Source: Clostridia bacterium
GTDB lineage: Bacteria > Bacillota > Clostridia > Oscillospirales > CAG-272
Length of the DNA: 6,229 nt
Assembly (NCBI GenBank): GCA_017466495.1
Contig: JAFTUB010000209.1
Location: forward strand, 1-6,229
Reading direction: 5' to 3'
Made by a program: the position numbers and the translations under genes. Positions within the stretch are counted from its first letter, which is position 1. Each line of letters opens with the position of its first letter. Below, piece by piece: positions 1 through 6,027 of this stretch. Below the pieces are notes generated by a model that was not told the origin of the DNA, did no database searches, and was given only the letters and a program-made list of their open reading frames with translations.

Positions 1-1120
1 GCTCCAGATGACCCTTGGTCGGGCCGGCCGCGTTCATGACGCGCTCGAGCTCGAGGGAGGTGATGACGTCCTTGGACTGGTTGTAGGCGTACTCGTCGTA
101 CTTGTCGAGCTTGATGGTATCAAAGCCGGTAGCGACGACGATGGCGCCGTACTTTTCGGTGATGATCTCATCCTTCTGCTCGTAGTCGATGGCACCCGCG
201 GCACAGACCTTGGCGCAGACGCCGCACTTGCCGGTCTTGAACTTGATGCAGGCCTCGCGGTCGATGACGGGCACGTTGGGGATAGCCTGTGCGAAGGGCG
301 TGTAGATGGCGGAACGGGTGTTCAGCCCGCGGTTGAATTCGCTCAGGCTCTTCTTGGAGGGGCACTTCTCCTGGCAGACACCGCAACCGGTGCACTTGGT
401 GGCGTCAACGCTGCGTGCCTTCTTGCGGATATCCACGGTGAAGTCGCCCACGAAGCCCGAGATCTTCTCGACTTCGCTGTAGGTGTAGATGCGGATCTTC
501 TCATGGGCTGCAGCCTCCACCATCTTGGGGGTGAGGATACAGGCCGAGCAGTCCAGGGTGGGGAAGGTCTTATCCAGCTGTGCCATGCGGCCGCCGATGG
601 AGGGGGTCTTCTCCACGATGTCTACTTCGTAGCCGGCATCGGCGATGTCCAGTGCCGACTGAATGCCCGCGATACCGCCGCCGATGACCAGAGCGCGCTT
701 GGTGACGCGGCTCTCACCGGGGAAGAGGGGGGCGTTGAGGTTTACCTTGGCGATCGCGGCGCGGGCCAGAATGATGGCCTTCTCGGTACCCTCTTCGATG
801 TTCTTATGGATCCAGGAGCAATGCTCACGGATGTTGGCGATCTCCACCATGTAGGGGTTGATGCCTGCGCGCTCTGCCGCCTTGCGGAAGGTGGCCTCGT
901 GCATACGGGGAGAGCAGGAGCAGACCACGATGCCGGTCAGCTTCTTCTCAGCCACAGCCTGGGCGATCTTCGCCTGGCCTGCCTCGGAGCACATATAGGG
1001 ATAATCCTCGGCGTGGACAACGCTGGGCTCACGGGCCGCCATCTCCACGACTTTCTTCACGTCTACCGTTGCCGCAATGTTGCTGCCGCAATGACAGACG
1101 AATACACCAATTCTCTGCAC
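1..1120 (-). CDS. hdrA: HdrA-like FAD/iron-sulfur subunit of a heterodisulfide reductase-type complex (C-terminal part missing)
   Basis: 373 codons are visible and the frame is still open at the left edge; family members are usually about 650 residues, so roughly the last 40% is outside. The N-terminus carries the HdrA signature IGVFVCHCGSNI (residues 4-15), with further cysteines at 44, 67, 69 (SCSPRMHE) and 101. A Rossmann FAD motif VIGGGIAG lies at 145-152, ending in VEKTPSIGGRM. C191-x2-C194 follows, then a two-cluster ferredoxin insert: C243/C246/C249/C253-P and C291/C299/C302/C306. In known complexes HdrA holds the FAD that splits electron pairs between ferredoxin and HdrBC; I infer the same role here. 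The start is GTG at 1120: AGGAGG lies 8 bases upstream and the next upstream gene ends 5 bases before it. The missing C-terminus and following genes (mvhD, flx or hydrogenase type) would identify the electron donor. Assignment to the family is very safe, the physiological role is not. Confidence 0.95.
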   Translation of the reverse strand, partial: MQRIGVFVCHCGSNIAATVDVKKVVEMAAREPSVVHAEDYPYMCSEAGQAKIAQAVAEKKLTGIVVCSCSPRMHEATFRKAAERAGINPYMVEIANIREHCSWIHKNIEEGTEKAIILARAAIAKVNLNAPLFPGESRVTKRALVIGGGIAGIQSALDIADAGYEVDIVEKTPSIGGRMAQLDKTFPTLDCSACILTPKMVEAAAHEKIRIYTYSEVEKISGFVGDFTVDIRKKARSVDATKCTGCGVCQEKCPSKKSLSEFNRGLNTRSAIYTPFAQAIPNVPVIDREACIKFKTGKCGVCAKVCAAGAIDYEQKDEIITEKYGAIVVATGFDTIKLDKYDEYAYNQSKDVITSLELERVMNAAGPTKGHLE

Positions 1121-1125
1121 TCTGC

Positions 1126-1524
1126 TTACCTCCTGTATCTTCTGAACGCGCTGACCAGAAGCTGCTGAGGCAGCTCGGGATCAAGCAGCGCGGGGATCTC
1201 GTCGGGGCTCAGATAATCGCCGCCCTTTTCGCGCTCCACGATCTGCCGTGCCGCGTCGATGAGCTTTGCGGGCTTGACATCCCGGGGGCAGCGCTCGATG
1301 CAGGCAAAGCAGGACAGGCACTTCCACAGGGACTTGGAGTTGGCCAGGGCCTCGATGTTCCCATCCTGAACGTAGGAAACGAACTGATGGGGCTTGATGT
1401 CCATTTCGTCAAATGCGGGGCAGGTGGCCGAGCATTTGCCGCACTTCATGCACTTGGCAGGGTTTGCGCCGCTGATCTCGCGGATCATGGCAGCCTGTCT
1501 CTCGGTCTTGGATACGTTGCTCAT
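1126..1524 (-). CDS. hdrC: HdrC-like 2[4Fe-4S] ferredoxin subunit
   Basis: 132 residues. Two classical cluster motifs are visible: C25-x2-C28-x2-C31-x3-C35-P and C69-x2-C72-x2-C75-x3-C79-P, the arrangement of HdrC, which wires HdrA to the catalytic HdrB. No membrane segment is visible, so this is the soluble HdrC type and not HdrE/DsrM-like. The ATG at 1524 overlaps the hdrB stop in an ATGA junction, and AGGAGGG sits at 1534-1540, 9 bases before the start, inside the hdrB coding end. Its own TAA (1126-1128) falls directly after the hdrA Shine-Dalgarno, so translation of the three subunits is probably coupled. A generic ferredoxin-like glycolate oxidase or GlpC-type subunit is an alternative in isolation, but the CCG-protein and HdrA neighbours favour HdrC. 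Confidence 0.93.
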   Translation of the reverse strand: MSNVSKTERQAAMIREISGANPAKCMKCGKCSATCPAFDEMDIKPHQFVSYVQDGNIEALANSKSLWKCLSCFACIERCPRDVKPAKLIDAARQIVEREKGGDYLSPDEIPALLDPELPQQLLVSAFRRYRR

Positions 1525-2312
1525 GCCTCGATGCCCTCCTTTACGCCCAGCGCTTCAGCCAGCAGCTCGGTGAAGTAAACCACCGGCAGGCCGTTTGCCG
1601 TCATGTTGAGGTTATAGCGGCACAGGGGGCAGGCGGTGATGAGCATCTCCGCGCCGAAGCCCGATGCGCTTTCCTGGATGGTGTCGGTCATGCGGGTGGC
1701 CATTTCCTTCTCCTTGAGGGAGATGTAGCCGCCGCAGCACTCGTTGCGATAGGGGTAGACCACAGGCTCTGCGCCCAGCGCACGGATGAAGTCCTCCATA
1801 ACGCGGGGATTCTCGGGATCGTCAAACGCCATGATCTCACCGGGACGGAGAAGCAGGCAGCCGTAGTAGGCGCCGATCTTCTTGCCCTTGAGGGGATTGA
1901 CCACCTTCTTGGCCAGCTCGTCAAAGCCGACCCGGTCGCGCAGCACCTCAAAGAAGTGGAGCACCTTGGTCTCACCGGTGTAGGGGACATCTGCCTGCAT
2001 ATAGTTGTTGGCGCGGGTGCGGATGTCGGCCACATTGCGGATGTCGTCGTTGACCCGCTTGATCACGTGGTGGCAGGCCGAGCAGAGGGTGACCAGCTCC
2101 TGGCCGTGGTCGCGGGCATCTGCCAGGGCGCGAACCGAGGACAGCTTGGTTGCGATCTCATCGGAGCCCAGGGGATAGACACCGCCGCAGCACTGCCAGT
2201 CTTTGATCTCTTCCAGCTCAAAGCCGAGGGCCAGGGCCGAAGCGCGGGCATAGGCATCCAGTGCCTTTGCCTTATTCTTCAGCGTACACCCGGGGTAGTA
2301 ACTGTACTTCAT
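1521..2312 (-). CDS. hdrB: HdrB-like CCG-domain catalytic subunit (disulfide reductase type)
   Basis: 263 residues, close to the usual HdrB size, with two complete cysteine-rich (CCG) domains: C9, C41-C42, C77-x2-C80 and C152, C192-C193, C228-x2-C231. In methanogen HdrB these two motifs bind a pair of noncubane [4Fe-4S] clusters that cleave the CoM-S-S-CoB disulfide; every ligand position is kept, so the protein should be a functional enzyme and not a degenerate electron carrier. Clostridia are not known to make CoM or CoB, so the substrate must be another disulfide or acceptor, or the reaction may run differently. ATG at 2312 is preceded by GAAAGG at 2321-2326 (8-base spacer). It is the first of three overlapping or abutting hdr genes in the order B-C-A. 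Confidence 0.94.
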   Translation of the reverse strand: MKYSYYPGCTLKNKAKALDAYARASALALGFELEEIKDWQCCGGVYPLGSDEIATKLSSVRALADARDHGQELVTLCSACHHVIKRVNDDIRNVADIRTRANNYMQADVPYTGETKVLHFFEVLRDRVGFDELAKKVVNPLKGKKIGAYYGCLLLRPGEIMAFDDPENPRVMEDFIRALGAEPVVYPYRNECCGGYISLKEKEMATRMTDTIQESASGFGAEMLITACPLCRYNLNMTANGLPVVYFTELLAEALGVKEGIEA

Positions 2313-2381
2313 ACTGTTTTCCTTTCGTAAACGGTAACGATTTTGCGGAAATTTCGCGTGAAAATTAACCGCTTATTGCGC

Positions 2382-2413
2382 GGGACGGGGCCCGTGTTTC
2401 CACAGGCCCGCCC
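2382..2413 (-). promoter_or_regulatory. Intercistronic hairpin between the dehydrogenase gene and hdrB
   Basis: On the minus-strand transcript, GGGCCTGTG (2409-2401) pairs with CACGGGCCC (2396-2388) around a GAAA loop: nine pairs with one G-U. Outer GGG/CCC (2413-2411 with 2384-2382) can extend it across a small internal loop. The loop fits the GNRA class. No U-tract follows, so it is a poor intrinsic terminator. It is more likely a processing or stability element that sets different mRNA levels for the dehydrogenase and the hdr genes. It lies in the 131-base gap (2313-2443), where I see no convincing promoter for hdrB. Confidence 0.55.
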
Positions 2414-2443
2414 GGTTCATATCATTTTCCCGCGGGGGAGAAC

Positions 2444-3556
2444 TCAGTCTTCCCAAGGGAACTTGTACTGGGTCAGGCCGAGCTCGTCGCGGACGGCCTC
2501 CATTTCCTTCTGTACCGACTCGTTGATCGGAACACCTGCCTCGCGGGCCAGACGAACCTCATGCTCCTTCTCGCCGGCGGTGTAGATGCGCTCTGCACCG
2601 GGTGCCTTCTTGGCGGAGCGAACTTCGCGGAGAATATCGCCGGCCTTCTTGCGGCAGACATCCTCACCCAGGAAGTGATCGGTGTCAATGGCGATGAAGA
2701 AGTGACCCAGGTGGAAGGGAACCTTCTCGCCGTTCTCGCCCTTGCCGGTGAGTGCTTTACCGTAGTTACCGTCCTGCAGAACAGCGGAAAGCAGCTCAAC
2801 GAACATGGCGTAGCCATAACCCTTGTAGCCTGCGCCCTCTTCGCCGGGGCCGCCCAGAGTGCAGAGTGCGGTCTCGCCGCGGGCCATGGCCTTCAGCGCC
2901 TCATCAGCGGTGCCCTCGTAAGCCTCGCCGTCGAGGCCAACCAGTGCGCCCTTGGGGGCATCCTTGCCAATGCGTGCGTAGTACTCCAGCTTGCCGTTCT
3001 GGTAGGTGGAAGTTGCACCGTCGAAGTTGAAGTCGAAGTCCTCATCGGTGGGAACACCCAGCGTCAGGGGGTTGGTACCGAACATACCCTCAACGCCGAA
3101 GGTAGGCGCAACAGTGGGACGTGCGTTGGTACCGGTGAGGCCGATGCAGCCCTGCTTGGCTGCCATGGAGGTGTAGTAACCGGCAATACCGTAGTGGCAG
3201 GAGTTGCGGACGACTACCATGCCCATGCCGTACTTCTTTGCCTTGTCGATGGCCATCTGCATCGACTTGTAGCCGATGACCTGACCCATACCGTCATGAC
3301 CGTCTACCACAGCAGTGGTCTCGGTTTCCTTGATGATCTCGAAGTTGGTGACGGGGTTCTGGATGCCGGCCTTGATGCGGTCAAGGTAAACGGGCTTGAA
3401 GCGGTTGCAGCCGTGGGACTCGATACCGCGCTTGTCACTCTCGAGAAGGACATCGGCGCAGATCTCTGCATCCTCGCGGGGAATTCCGTAACCGACGAAG
3501 GCGTCAATCACGAAATTGGTAATTGTTTTCCAATCGACAATGTTGTTTTTTGCCAT
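2444..3556 (-). CDS. Malate/L-lactate dehydrogenase family (Ldh2/YlbC-type) NAD(P)-dependent oxidoreductase
   Basis: 370 residues, typical family length (about 330-370). Family motifs in order: RGIESHGCNRF (43-53), the region contacting the nucleotide in this fold; VVVRNSCHYGIAGYY (114-128) with the presumed catalytic H121; MFGTNPLTLGVP (158-169); and GYKGYGYAMFVEL (243-255) near the C-terminal part. The family is unrelated to classical LDH/MDH and oxidises or reduces 2-hydroxyacids such as malate, lactate, ureidoglycolate or sulfolactate; the motifs alone do not fix the substrate. ATG at 3556 is chosen over an in-frame GTG at 3565 because that GTG lies inside the Shine-Dalgarno AAAGGTGAT. 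A sigma-A promoter lies upstream and the hdrBCA genes follow on the same strand, suggesting co-expression of the hydroxyacid step with the Hdr complex. No signal peptide is seen, so a cytosolic enzyme is expected. Confidence 0.93.
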   Translation of the reverse strand: MAKNNIVDWKTITNFVIDAFVGYGIPREDAEICADVLLESDKRGIESHGCNRFKPVYLDRIKAGIQNPVTNFEIIKETETTAVVDGHDGMGQVIGYKSMQMAIDKAKKYGMGMVVVRNSCHYGIAGYYTSMAAKQGCIGLTGTNARPTVAPTFGVEGMFGTNPLTLGVPTDEDFDFNFDGATSTYQNGKLEYYARIGKDAPKGALVGLDGEAYEGTADEALKAMARGETALCTLGGPGEEGAGYKGYGYAMFVELLSAVLQDGNYGKALTGKGENGEKVPFHLGHFFIAIDTDHFLGEDVCRKKAGDILREVRSAKKAPGAERIYTAGEKEHEVRLAREAGVPINESVQKEMEAVRDELGLTQYKFPWED

Positions 3557-3605
3557 GGTAATCACCTTTCCTGTATATAATTATTTTTTGGAACCGAATT
3601 TTGCC

Positions 3606-3623
3606 TGCGGACGGGCATCCGCA
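3606..3623 (-). promoter_or_regulatory. Hairpin or operator dyad at the predicted 5' end of the dehydrogenase mRNA
   Basis: TGCGGA (3623-3618 on the minus strand) pairs with TCCGCA (3611-3606) around a six-base loop. The predicted transcription start, about seven bases beyond the -10 box at 3633, is near 3626, so this stem would form almost at the very 5' end of the message. It could protect the transcript from 5'-end-dependent decay or act as a repressor site just past the start. Which of the two cannot be told from sequence. Confidence 0.4.
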
Positions 3624-3632
3624 TACATATTC

Positions 3633-3661
3633 ATTATACATCAAAGCAAAAAAAATTGCAA
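3633..3661 (-). promoter_or_regulatory. Sigma-A promoter for the dehydrogenase (and probably hdrBCA)
   Basis: Reading the minus strand, TTGCAA (3661-3656) is followed by a 17-base spacer and a perfect TATAAT (3638-3633). This leaves an mRNA leader of about 70 bases before the ATG at 3556. The spacing is ideal for the housekeeping sigma factor, and the -35 box has four of six consensus bases. Confidence 0.7.
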
Positions 3662-3686
3662 GGCTATGCCGAAAAAATGAAGATGC

Positions 3687-3853
3687 ATTTTCGAAAATTC
3701 CCGCTTTGTCTATAGAAATGCAGGTCACGATTGGCACTTTTGGGAAATTTGTCAAAAAGCTGCGGTTTTTGCAGGGGCAAAACATCTTCTTTCGAGGGCA
3801 AAAACATTATTGGATTATGTCATAACATCATGATGTTTGGGCGAAAATCCCAT
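3687..3853. promoter_or_regulatory. Divergent intergenic region with several dyads and short repeats (candidate operators), no gene
   Basis: This part of the 537-base gap between the two divergent genes is AT-rich compared with the coding DNA. I see perfect dyads ATTTTCGAAAAT (3687-3698), TTATG-T-CATAA (3815-3825) and AACATCATGATGTT (3824-3837), the last two sharing the bases AA. GGGC followed by an A-rich stretch recurs at 3775, 3796 and 3839, with starts 21 and 43 bases apart, about two and four helical turns. Short reading frames here have no Shine-Dalgarno or family signature. The cluster lies upstream of the dehydrogenase -35 box (3656) and farther upstream of the rny promoter (3961), so a regulator of the dehydrogenase/hdr unit is the more likely user. 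I cannot name it. From about 3854 to 3960 I see nothing distinct. Confidence 0.4.
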
Positions 3854-3960
3854 CTTTTTAGTCCTGTTTCCCTACTTCAAATCCCCGCCGAAGCAGCAGG
3901 CAAAAAATTTGCGTTGGCTAACTTTTTTACACTTTGCATAAAAATCACCCCCAAAGGCAC

Positions 3961-3989
3961 TTGACAGCGGCGCTTTTTTTGTGTACAAT
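3961..3989 (+). promoter_or_regulatory. Sigma-A promoter of rny
   Basis: A perfect TTGACA (3961-3966), 17-base spacer and TACAAT (3984-3989) put the transcription start near 3996, giving a leader of about 98 bases. The -10 box is half of an odd dyad, TACAAT-A-ATTGTA (3984-3996), which reaches the predicted start point and might be an operator or chance. Confidence 0.85.
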
Positions 3990-3996
3990 AATTGTA

Positions 3997-4044
3997 TGTA
4001 TTCTAAAATAGGGGTTTTGTTTCCCAATTCTACCCCGGAATACA
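3997..4044 (+). promoter_or_regulatory. Predicted 5'-terminal stem-loop in the rny leader
   Basis: TGTATTC (3997-4003) can pair with GAATACA (4038-4044), and inside it GGGG (4011-4014) with CCCC (4033-4036), leaving a seven-base bulge on the left side. The structure would begin at the first transcribed bases. The Shine-Dalgarno AAGGAGG (4081-4087) stays free. It could influence stability of the rny message; stability was judged by eye only. Confidence 0.4.
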
Positions 4045-4093
4045 GCTTTACGAACAAAAATTTCCAACAAACGAAACCACAAGGAGGTGCTAT

Positions 4094-5638
4094 ATGCAGT
4101 ATTTAATCGGTGCTTTGCTTGCCTTCATTGCCGCAGCGCCGATCTTCTTCTTCTGCGGGATCTTCTACCGCAAGCGTGTTGCAGAAAAAGAGATCGGATC
4201 GGCAGAGGAGCAGGCAAAGAAGATTGTAGAAGATGCGTCCCGCGAGGCCGAAGCCAAGAAAAAAGAGGCGCTGATTGAGGCGAAGGAAGAGATCCTCCGC
4301 GCCAAGAACGAGGCCGACCGTGAAATCAAAGAGCGCCGCAACGAGGTATCCCGCCTCGAGCGCCGCATCACCCAAAAGGAAGAAACCCTGGACCGCAAGA
4401 CCGAAGCGCTGGAGCGCAAGGACGAGCAGCTGAACAAAAAGCTGCAGGAGAACGACCAGCTCCGCGAAGAGATCAAGGGCGTCCTGGCCGAGCACACCGC
4501 CACCCTGGAGCGCCTGTCGGGCATTACCGCCGAGGAAGCCAAGGACGAGCTGATTTCCCGCATGGAGTCGGAGGTCAAGCACGAGCTGGCTCAGCGGCTG
4601 GACGAGCTGGAATCCCAGTTCAAGGAAGAGGCTGACGACCGCGCCCGCAACATCCTTTCCCTGGCCATTCAGCGCTGTGCCGCTGACCACGTGGCCGAGA
4701 CCACCATCTCGGTGGTTCCCCTGCCCAATGACGAAATGAAGGGCCGCATCATCGGCCGCGAGGGCCGCAACATCCGTACCTTCGAGACCCTGACGGGCAT
4801 GGAGCTCATCATCGACGATACCCCCGAGGCTATTACCATTTCGGGCTTCGATCCCGTTCGCAGAGAAGTCGCCCGCATCGCCCTGGAGAAGCTCATCTCC
4901 GACGGCCGTATCCATCCCTCCCGCATCGAGGAGATGGTGGAGAAGGCTCGCCGCGAGGTGGATGCCGTCATCAAGCAGGCAGGCGAGCGCGCCACCTTCG
5001 AGGTGGGCATCCACGGCCTCAACCACGAGCTGGTTAAGCTCCTCGGCCGCCTGAAGTTCCGTACCAGCTACGGCCAGAACATTCTCAAACATTCCACCGA
5101 AGTAGCCTACCTGTCGGGCATCATCGCCAACGAGCTCGGCGTTGACGCCAACCTGGCAAGACGTGCAGGTCTGCTCCATGATATCGGCAAGGCCATGACC
5201 CAGGAGGTCGACGGCTCCCACGTGGAGATCGGTGTCGATATCGCCCGCAAGTACCGCGAAAACAAGGATGTCATCCATGCCATCGAGGCACACCACAACG
5301 ACGTGGAGCCCCGCTCCATTGTGGCCGTCATCGTCCAGGCCGCCGATGCCATTTCGGCCGCCCGTCCCGGTGCCCGCCGCGAGGATCTGGAGAACTACAT
5401 CAAGCGTCTGCAGAAGCTTGAGGAAATTTCCTGCAGCTTTGAGGGCGTGGAAAAGGCATTTGCCATCCAGGCCGGCCGTGAGATCCGCATCATGGTCAAG
5501 CCCGAGACTGTCACCGACGAGGGCATGAAGCTCATCGCCCGGGACATCGCCCACAAGATCGAGAGCGAGCTGGAGTATCCCGGCCAGATCAAGATCAACC
5601 TCATCCGCGAGAGCCGCGCCGTCGACTACGCGAAATAA
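4094..5638 (+). CDS. rny: Ribonuclease Y (membrane-anchored endoribonuclease)
   Basis: 514 residues, near the ~520 of Bacillus subtilis RNase Y, with the full domain order. A membrane-anchoring helix spans about 2-24 (YLIGALLAFIAAAPIFFFCG), followed by basic residues RKR. A long charged coiled coil covers about 30-190. The KH RNA-binding domain around 205-270 has GRIIGREGRN, with the G-x-x-G loop at 221-224. The metal-dependent HD domain contains H333, the H362-D363 pair in LLHDIGKA, H376 and H400-H401; the C-terminal ADAISAARPGARRE is also conserved. All expected catalytic residues are present. The enzyme starts mRNA turnover by cutting single-stranded AU-rich sites, usually with a preference for 5'-monophosphate ends, at the inner face of the membrane. 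ATG at 4094 has AAGGAGG six bases upstream. It appears monocistronic, with its own promoter and terminator. Confidence 0.98.
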   Translation: MQYLIGALLAFIAAAPIFFFCGIFYRKRVAEKEIGSAEEQAKKIVEDASREAEAKKKEALIEAKEEILRAKNEADREIKERRNEVSRLERRITQKEETLDRKTEALERKDEQLNKKLQENDQLREEIKGVLAEHTATLERLSGITAEEAKDELISRMESEVKHELAQRLDELESQFKEEADDRARNILSLAIQRCAADHVAETTISVVPLPNDEMKGRIIGREGRNIRTFETLTGMELIIDDTPEAITISGFDPVRREVARIALEKLISDGRIHPSRIEEMVEKARREVDAVIKQAGERATFEVGIHGLNHELVKLLGRLKFRTSYGQNILKHSTEVAYLSGIIANELGVDANLARRAGLLHDIGKAMTQEVDGSHVEIGVDIARKYRENKDVIHAIEAHHNDVEPRSIVAVIVQAADAISAARPGARREDLENYIKRLQKLEEISCSFEGVEKAFAIQAGREIRIMVKPETVTDEGMKLIARDIAHKIESELEYPGQIKINLIRESRAVDYAK

Positions 5639-5652
5639 CCCCAGCGTGTCAC

Positions 5653-5723
5653 ATTGATATAGAGTCCAAACGCCAACAAAAGCGGTTCGCCGCTTACTAT
5701 AGATTGACATTGGGACCGAATGC
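5653..5723 (+). repeat. Imperfect short direct repeat flanking a UUCG hairpin after rny
   Basis: The 21 bases at 5653-5673 and at 5703-5723 match at 15 positions (both start ATTGA and share CC and AA blocks). Between them AAGCGG (5680-5685) pairs with CCGCTT (5690-5695) around a TTCG loop. No U-tract follows, so this is not the terminator itself; it may help shape or protect the rny 3' end, or be a decayed repeat. Weak evidence. Confidence 0.3.
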
Positions 5724-5732
5724 GTCACCGCC

Positions 5733-5766
5733 GCGGCACCCGGATCTCCGGGTGTCGCTTTGTTTT
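5733..5766 (+). terminator. Rho-independent terminator of rny
   Basis: GCGGCACCCGG (5733-5743) pairs with CCGGGTGTCGC (5748-5758), eleven pairs with one G-U, around loop ATCT, and is followed by TTTGTTTT (5759-5766). It lies 95 bases after the rny stop codon. Confidence 0.88.
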
Positions 5767-5786
5767 GCCCCCCGGGCTGATCGCCC

Positions 5787-5825
5787 CGTCCCCGACGGCC
5801 CCTACGGAGGCGTCTGCATCCCATA
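5787..5825 (+). repeat. First copy of a 39-base perfect direct repeat (leader of the palindromic element)
   Basis: These 39 bases are identical to the last 39 bases of the window (6191-6229); the bases just before them differ (CGCCC versus GCCAA). It starts CGTCCCCGACGG, which can form a small hairpin (CCGTC/GACGG, 5786-5798), and ends GCATCCCATA, running straight into the palindromic module. This suggests the two form one larger repeat unit. Confidence 0.85.
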
Positions 5826-5968
5826 AGCCTCCCTCCGGGAGGGAGGTGGCGAGCGCGTGGCGCGAGACGGAGGGAGCCCGCGGAAGGATGCGGCTCGATC
5901 TGACCGTTTGTACACGCGCTCTCCCTCAGTCGGCCTTCGGCCGCCAGCTCCCTCCCGGAGGGAGCCTT
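5825..5968. mobile_element. Palindromic MITE-like repeat with two inverted arms
   Basis: The left arm (5825-5876) and the reverse complement of the right arm (5921-5968) align closely. Both begin AAG, carry a CTCCCTCC/GGAGGGAG self-hairpin, then TGGC, a variable small hairpin, GAC and GAGGGAG. The variable hairpins are CGCG-TGG-CGCG (5854-5864) on the left and CGGCC-TTC-GGCCG (5931-5943) on the right. The core between the arms (5877-5920) has no reading frame of note. The 144-base unit has no transposase, so any movement would need help in trans. Similar CTCCCTCC-type repeats are, from memory, frequent between genes in Oscillospiraceae-like genomes. The right arm ends in CTTTT and could also act as a weak terminator. 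True outer borders, perhaps reaching the CCCCTAC words at 5799 and 5981, are uncertain. Confidence 0.7.
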
Positions 5969-6027
5969 TTCGTCAGTACAACCCCTACAAAAGAGAACCA
6001 ACATAAGCAAAAAAAATTCCCGCCCCC

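Noticed and set aside
8..1168. 386-codon open frame on the plus strand opposite hdrA
   Set aside because: The minus-strand translation has unmistakable HdrA motifs; the plus frame is a G/L/D/A-rich shadow without motif or Shine-Dalgarno.
2444..3565. GTG at 3565 as start of the dehydrogenase
   Set aside because: That codon is part of the Shine-Dalgarno AAAGGTGAT; the ATG nine bases downstream has proper spacing.
2561..3580. 339-codon open frame on the plus strand opposite the dehydrogenase
   Set aside because: A shadow of the real gene, with biased composition and no recognisable domain.
3601..3964. Short plus-strand frames of 74-77 codons in the intergenic region
   Set aside because: Non-ATG or poorly placed starts, no ribosome binding site, AT-rich sequence and overlap with promoter-like elements.
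3872..4057. 61-codon minus-strand frame in the intergenic region
   Set aside because: It uses a TTG start without a good Shine-Dalgarno, covers the rny promoter, and its residues show no recognisable feature.
5704..5709. TTGACA after rny as a possible -35 box
   Set aside because: No acceptable -10 element at 16-18 bases; it lies just before the rny terminator and is better seen as part of the short duplicated segment.
5825..5968. CRISPR array or tRNA/rRNA gene in the repeat-rich region
   Set aside because: There are no regularly spaced repeats with unique spacers and no cloverleaf or conserved RNA gene signature; the structure is a single inverted-arm palindrome.
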